Positions 61,834 to 64,000 of a DNA stretch of 64,000 nucleotides are shown here, piece after piece. The notes beneath the pieces are model-generated. The model was not told the DNA's origin, made no database searches, and worked only from the letters and a program-made list of their open reading frames with translations. The stretch's first letter is position 1; every line of letters starts with the position of its first letter. This DNA is from Paraburkholderia bryophila (GTDB lineage: Bacteria; Pseudomonadota; Gammaproteobacteria; Burkholderiales; Burkholderiaceae), in assembly GCF_003269035.1 (NCBI RefSeq), contig NZ_QLTK01000003.1, forward strand, positions 310,001 through 374,000, written 5' to 3'. The position numbers and the translations under genes are program-made.

Positions 61834-62967
61834 GTGACCCTCTCCATTTTTCGTTCGCTCTTTCGTTCTCTCTATCGTTCGCTCGCCCGCGCGACGTTGA
61901 GCTCCCTGTTGGCCGTGAGCGTGAGCGCAAGCCTGGGCCTGAGCCTGAATATCAGCGCGGCGCACGCGCAGACCGCCAAACCCGTGCCGGCGCCGGTAAA
62001 ACTGCGCATCGGCTACCAGAAGTCCTCCACGCTCATCACCATCCTCAAAGCGCGCGGCTCGCTCGAACAGGCGTTGGCGCCGCTCGGCGTGACCATCACG
62101 TGGAACGAGTTCGCCAGCGGCTTGCCGTTGACCGAAGCGCTCAACGCCGACGCGGTCGACTTCAGCGCCGACGTGGCCGATACGGTGCCGGTGTTTGCCC
62201 AGGCCGCGCATGCCAGCTTCGTGTATGTCGCGCAGGAAGCGCCGTCGCCCGGGGCGCAGGCCATCATCGTGAAACGCGACGGGCCGCTGCATACGCTGGC
62301 GGATCTGAAAGGCCAGCGTATCGCCGTGACCAAAGCCGCGGGCAGCCACTATCTGCTGCTCGCCGCGCTCGCCAAAGGCGGCCTCACGCCGGCGGACGTG
62401 CGCATCAGCTATCTGACTCCCGCCGACGGACGTGCCGCGTTCGAGCGCGGCAGCGTGGACGCCTGGATCACCTGGGACCCGTATGTCGCGTCGGTGGACA
62501 AAGCGCCGGACGTGCGCATCCTCGCGAACGGCGAAGGGCTCGCGTCGTATCAACGCTACTACCTGGCGTCCACGAGCTTTGCGGCGGCGCATCCGGACGT
62601 GATCGGTACGGTGTTCGCGCAACTGACGGCGACGGGCGACTGGGTGCGCGCGCACCCGGCCGACGCGGCGCAGCTGCTCGCGCCGATCTGGGGGCTCGAC
62701 GCGGCCACCATCGAGCGCGCTAACGCACGCCGCAGCTATGCCGTACGCGCGGTGGAACCCCAGAATTTCGGCGAGCAGCAGAAGATCGCCGATACGTTCT
62801 ATCGCGCGGGTCTGCTGCCCGCGCCGGTCGATACGGCGAGTGCGTTGCGCTGGAATTTCAGCGCGAAGCGGGCCGCGTCCGCGTCGGTAGCGACATCGAC
62901 AGCGACATCGACAGCGAAATCGACAGCGAAATCGACAGCGAAATCGACAACGGCGTCGACCGACTAG
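61834..62967 (+). CDS. Aliphatic sulfonate-type ABC transporter substrate-binding protein (SsuA-like)
   Basis: A 377-residue protein starting at GTG 61834. The N terminus is Ser/Leu/Arg-rich followed by a signal sequence ending ISAAHAQT. The mature domain shows the SsuA/TauA-type segments LRIGYQKSSTLITILKARGSLEQAL, EFASGLPLTEALNADAVDFSADVADTVPVFA and WITWDPY. C-terminal residues about 350-377 are a Ser/Thr/Ala/Lys repeat encoded by 12-bp units (62888-62950). It would bind alkanesulfonates; no SsuB/SsuC genes are seen here. Confidence 0.88.
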   Translation: MTLSIFRSLFRSLYRSLARATLSSLLAVSVSASLGLSLNISAAHAQTAKPVPAPVKLRIGYQKSSTLITILKARGSLEQALAPLGVTITWNEFASGLPLTEALNADAVDFSADVADTVPVFAQAAHASFVYVAQEAPSPGAQAIIVKRDGPLHTLADLKGQRIAVTKAAGSHYLLLAALAKGGLTPADVRISYLTPADGRAAFERGSVDAWITWDPYVASVDKAPDVRILANGEGLASYQRYYLASTSFAAAHPDVIGTVFAQLTATGDWVRAHPADAAQLLAPIWGLDAATIERANARRSYAVRAVEPQNFGEQQKIADTFYRAGLLPAPVDTASALRWNFSAKRAASASVATSTATSTAKSTAKSTAKSTTASTD

Positions 62968-63126
62968 GCCGCAGCGACCAAACCGATGCTTCTTTGGAAA
63001 TCACAATAAATTGGTTCGGCGGCGGCCGGCTCTCTCGCATAGTGTCTCCTGATGGCTATAGGCGGTTGATTTCGCCGCCGGCTCGAACCAGCGCGTAATG
63101 AATCGCGCGATATCGAAGGAGACGTC

Positions 63127-63594
63127 ATGACGCTTGAACTCGCAGAACGAACCAGCCACGCGCTGCTCGACAGCGCCCGTTCCCGTGCCGCCGAAGCGGG
63201 TTTGCCCTACGCCGGCGGTCTGTCGCCGCAGGACGCGTGGGCGCTGGTACAGGCCGGCGACGCGGTGCTGGTCGACGTGCGCAGCGGCGAGGAACGCAAA
63301 TTCGTCGGCCTCGTGCCGGACAGCGTGCACGTGGCCTGGGCGACCGGCACGAGCCTGACGCGCAATCCGCGCTTCGTGCGCGAGCTGGAAGCGAAGACCG
63401 GCAAGGACGCGCTGGTGCTGTTGCTGTGCCGCAGCGGCAACCGCTCGGCGCAGGCCGCTGAAGCAGCGGCGAAGGCCGGCTTCACGCAGGTCTTCAATGT
63501 ACTGGAAGGATTCGAAGGGGAGCTGGACGACGCGCAACGGCGCGGCGCCAGCAACGGTTGGCGCTTTCACGGGCTGCCGTGGATTCAGGACTGA
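63127..63594 (+). CDS. Rhodanese-domain protein
   Basis: A 155-residue single-domain rhodanese. The catalytic Cys lies in LLLCRSGNRSAQAA (about residue 100), and LVDVRSGEERKFVG is the usual N-terminal signature. Rhodanese proteins transfer sulfur atoms through a Cys persulfide. The gene sits between sulfonate uptake and serine acetyltransferase genes and may help handle sulfur released by the monooxygenases; exact acceptor unknown. Confidence 0.88.
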   Translation: MTLELAERTSHALLDSARSRAAEAGLPYAGGLSPQDAWALVQAGDAVLVDVRSGEERKFVGLVPDSVHVAWATGTSLTRNPRFVRELEAKTGKDALVLLLCRSGNRSAQAAEAAAKAGFTQVFNVLEGFEGELDDAQRRGASNGWRFHGLPWIQD

Positions 63595-63638
63595 AGCGTC
63601 CTTGAGATCCACGTCGCACTTTACGGGGAGTCATCGCT

Positions 63639-64000
63639 ATGGCTGTGTTTGATGTCGACGAGATCGTTCTCGCGTTGCAGACGGTCCGCCAGCAATGGCG
63701 TGAAGTGCAGAAGCGTTCGCTCGAACCGGGCGGGCGCGAATTGCCGGGGCGTGAAGCGCTCGCGCAAATCGTCGATACGCTCAAGGGCGTGCTGTTTCCG
63801 ATGCGGCTCGGGCCGCCCGATCTGCGTCAGGAGAGCGAGAACTTCTACGTGGGTCACGCGCTCGACGCCGCGCTGCATGGGCTGTTGAGCCAGGCGCGGC
63901 TGGAGCTGCATTACCGCAGCCGCCACGACCCGCCGCCCGCGGCGGTGATCGAGGCGCAGGCCGGCATCGTGGTGCGCGCATTCGCGGCGCGTCTGCCGGC
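63639..64000 (+). CDS. Serine O-acetyltransferase, EpsC/SrpH type (3' end outside window)
   Basis: ATG 63639 has GGGGAG nine bases before it. The 120 visible codons encode the N-terminal helical domain of plasmid/EpsC-type serine acetyltransferases (VDTLKGVLFPMRLGPPDLRQESENFYVGHALDAAL, LLSQARLELHYRS). These enzymes make O-acetylserine for cysteine synthesis. The catalytic left-handed beta-helix is cut off by the window end. It follows the rhodanese gene by 44 bases and completes the sulfur-assimilation theme. Confidence 0.82.
   Translation, partial: MAVFDVDEIVLALQTVRQQWREVQKRSLEPGGRELPGREALAQIVDTLKGVLFPMRLGPPDLRQESENFYVGHALDAALHGLLSQARLELHYRSRHDPPPAAVIEAQAGIVVRAFAARLP

Overview
The window is high-GC, densely packed chromosomal DNA whose gene content points to Burkholderia sensu lato, most likely Paraburkholderia. 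The main reasons are FabV as enoyl-ACP reductase, a Burkholderia-style type VI secretion (T6SS) cluster, an MdtABC/OMF efflux operon, and a sulfonate/sulfur cluster ending in an EpsC-type serine acetyltransferase. This assignment is inferred from gene content only. No rRNA, tRNA, CRISPR array or insertion sequence was recognised.

Layout. 1-10.4 kb: the distal part of a T6SS cluster (unknown gene end, PAAR, membrane protein, tssM, tssA, tssF, tssG, tssJ). Two of these genes are interrupted as read: tssM by an in-frame TGA at 2134-2136, and tssA by a frameshift near a 9-bp repeat. A 151-bp array of 8- and 9-bp repeats (10463-10613) separates this cluster from a TetR gene. 11.6-14.8 kb: a large M23-like/GH19 cell-wall hydrolase followed by a small exported protein, a plausible effector-immunity pair. 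14.9-24.7 kb: fabV, a class A PBP, a GH15 enzyme, a lipoprotein and two membrane proteins of unknown role. 24.7-31 kb: a divergent phospholipid-type locus (cdsA-like and plsC on minus; genes matching the E. coli ynbA/ynbC/ynbD layout on plus). 31-32.7 kb: a GltI-like binding protein and a small orphan.

32.7-36.8 kb is the most novel-looking part. It is a compact minus-strand operon encoding a SagB-type flavin dehydrogenase, a NodU/CmcH-type carbamoyltransferase and an MFS exporter. A 31-codon ORF with a strong ribosome binding site precedes them; it is too short for routine gene calling. Together they resemble a small peptide-derived natural-product pathway (precursor, oxidation, carbamoylation, export) without a YcaO cyclodehydratase.

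37-49.4 kb: an mdtA-mdtB-mdtC-OMF efflux operon divergent from a histidine kinase / sigma-54 response regulator pair. The intergenic region holds a consensus -24/-12 promoter reading toward mdtA and two dyad sites exactly 22 bp apart upstream of it, so the regulatory circuit can be read from the sequence. 49.4-51 kb: a small exported protein and decayed remnants of pta and ackA.

51-64 kb: an organosulfur-acquisition region. It holds a peptide-type binding protein, a sugar-type ABC ATPase and permease with a matching periplasmic protein, an SfnB-like flavin enzyme, a DszA/NtaA-type monooxygenase, an SfnB-TauD fusion protein, an SsuA-like binding protein, a rhodanese and a serine acetyltransferase (cut by the window end). 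The two outer binding-protein genes share the 10-mer GCATAGCTAA at nearly the same distance upstream of their starts, suggesting a common regulator.
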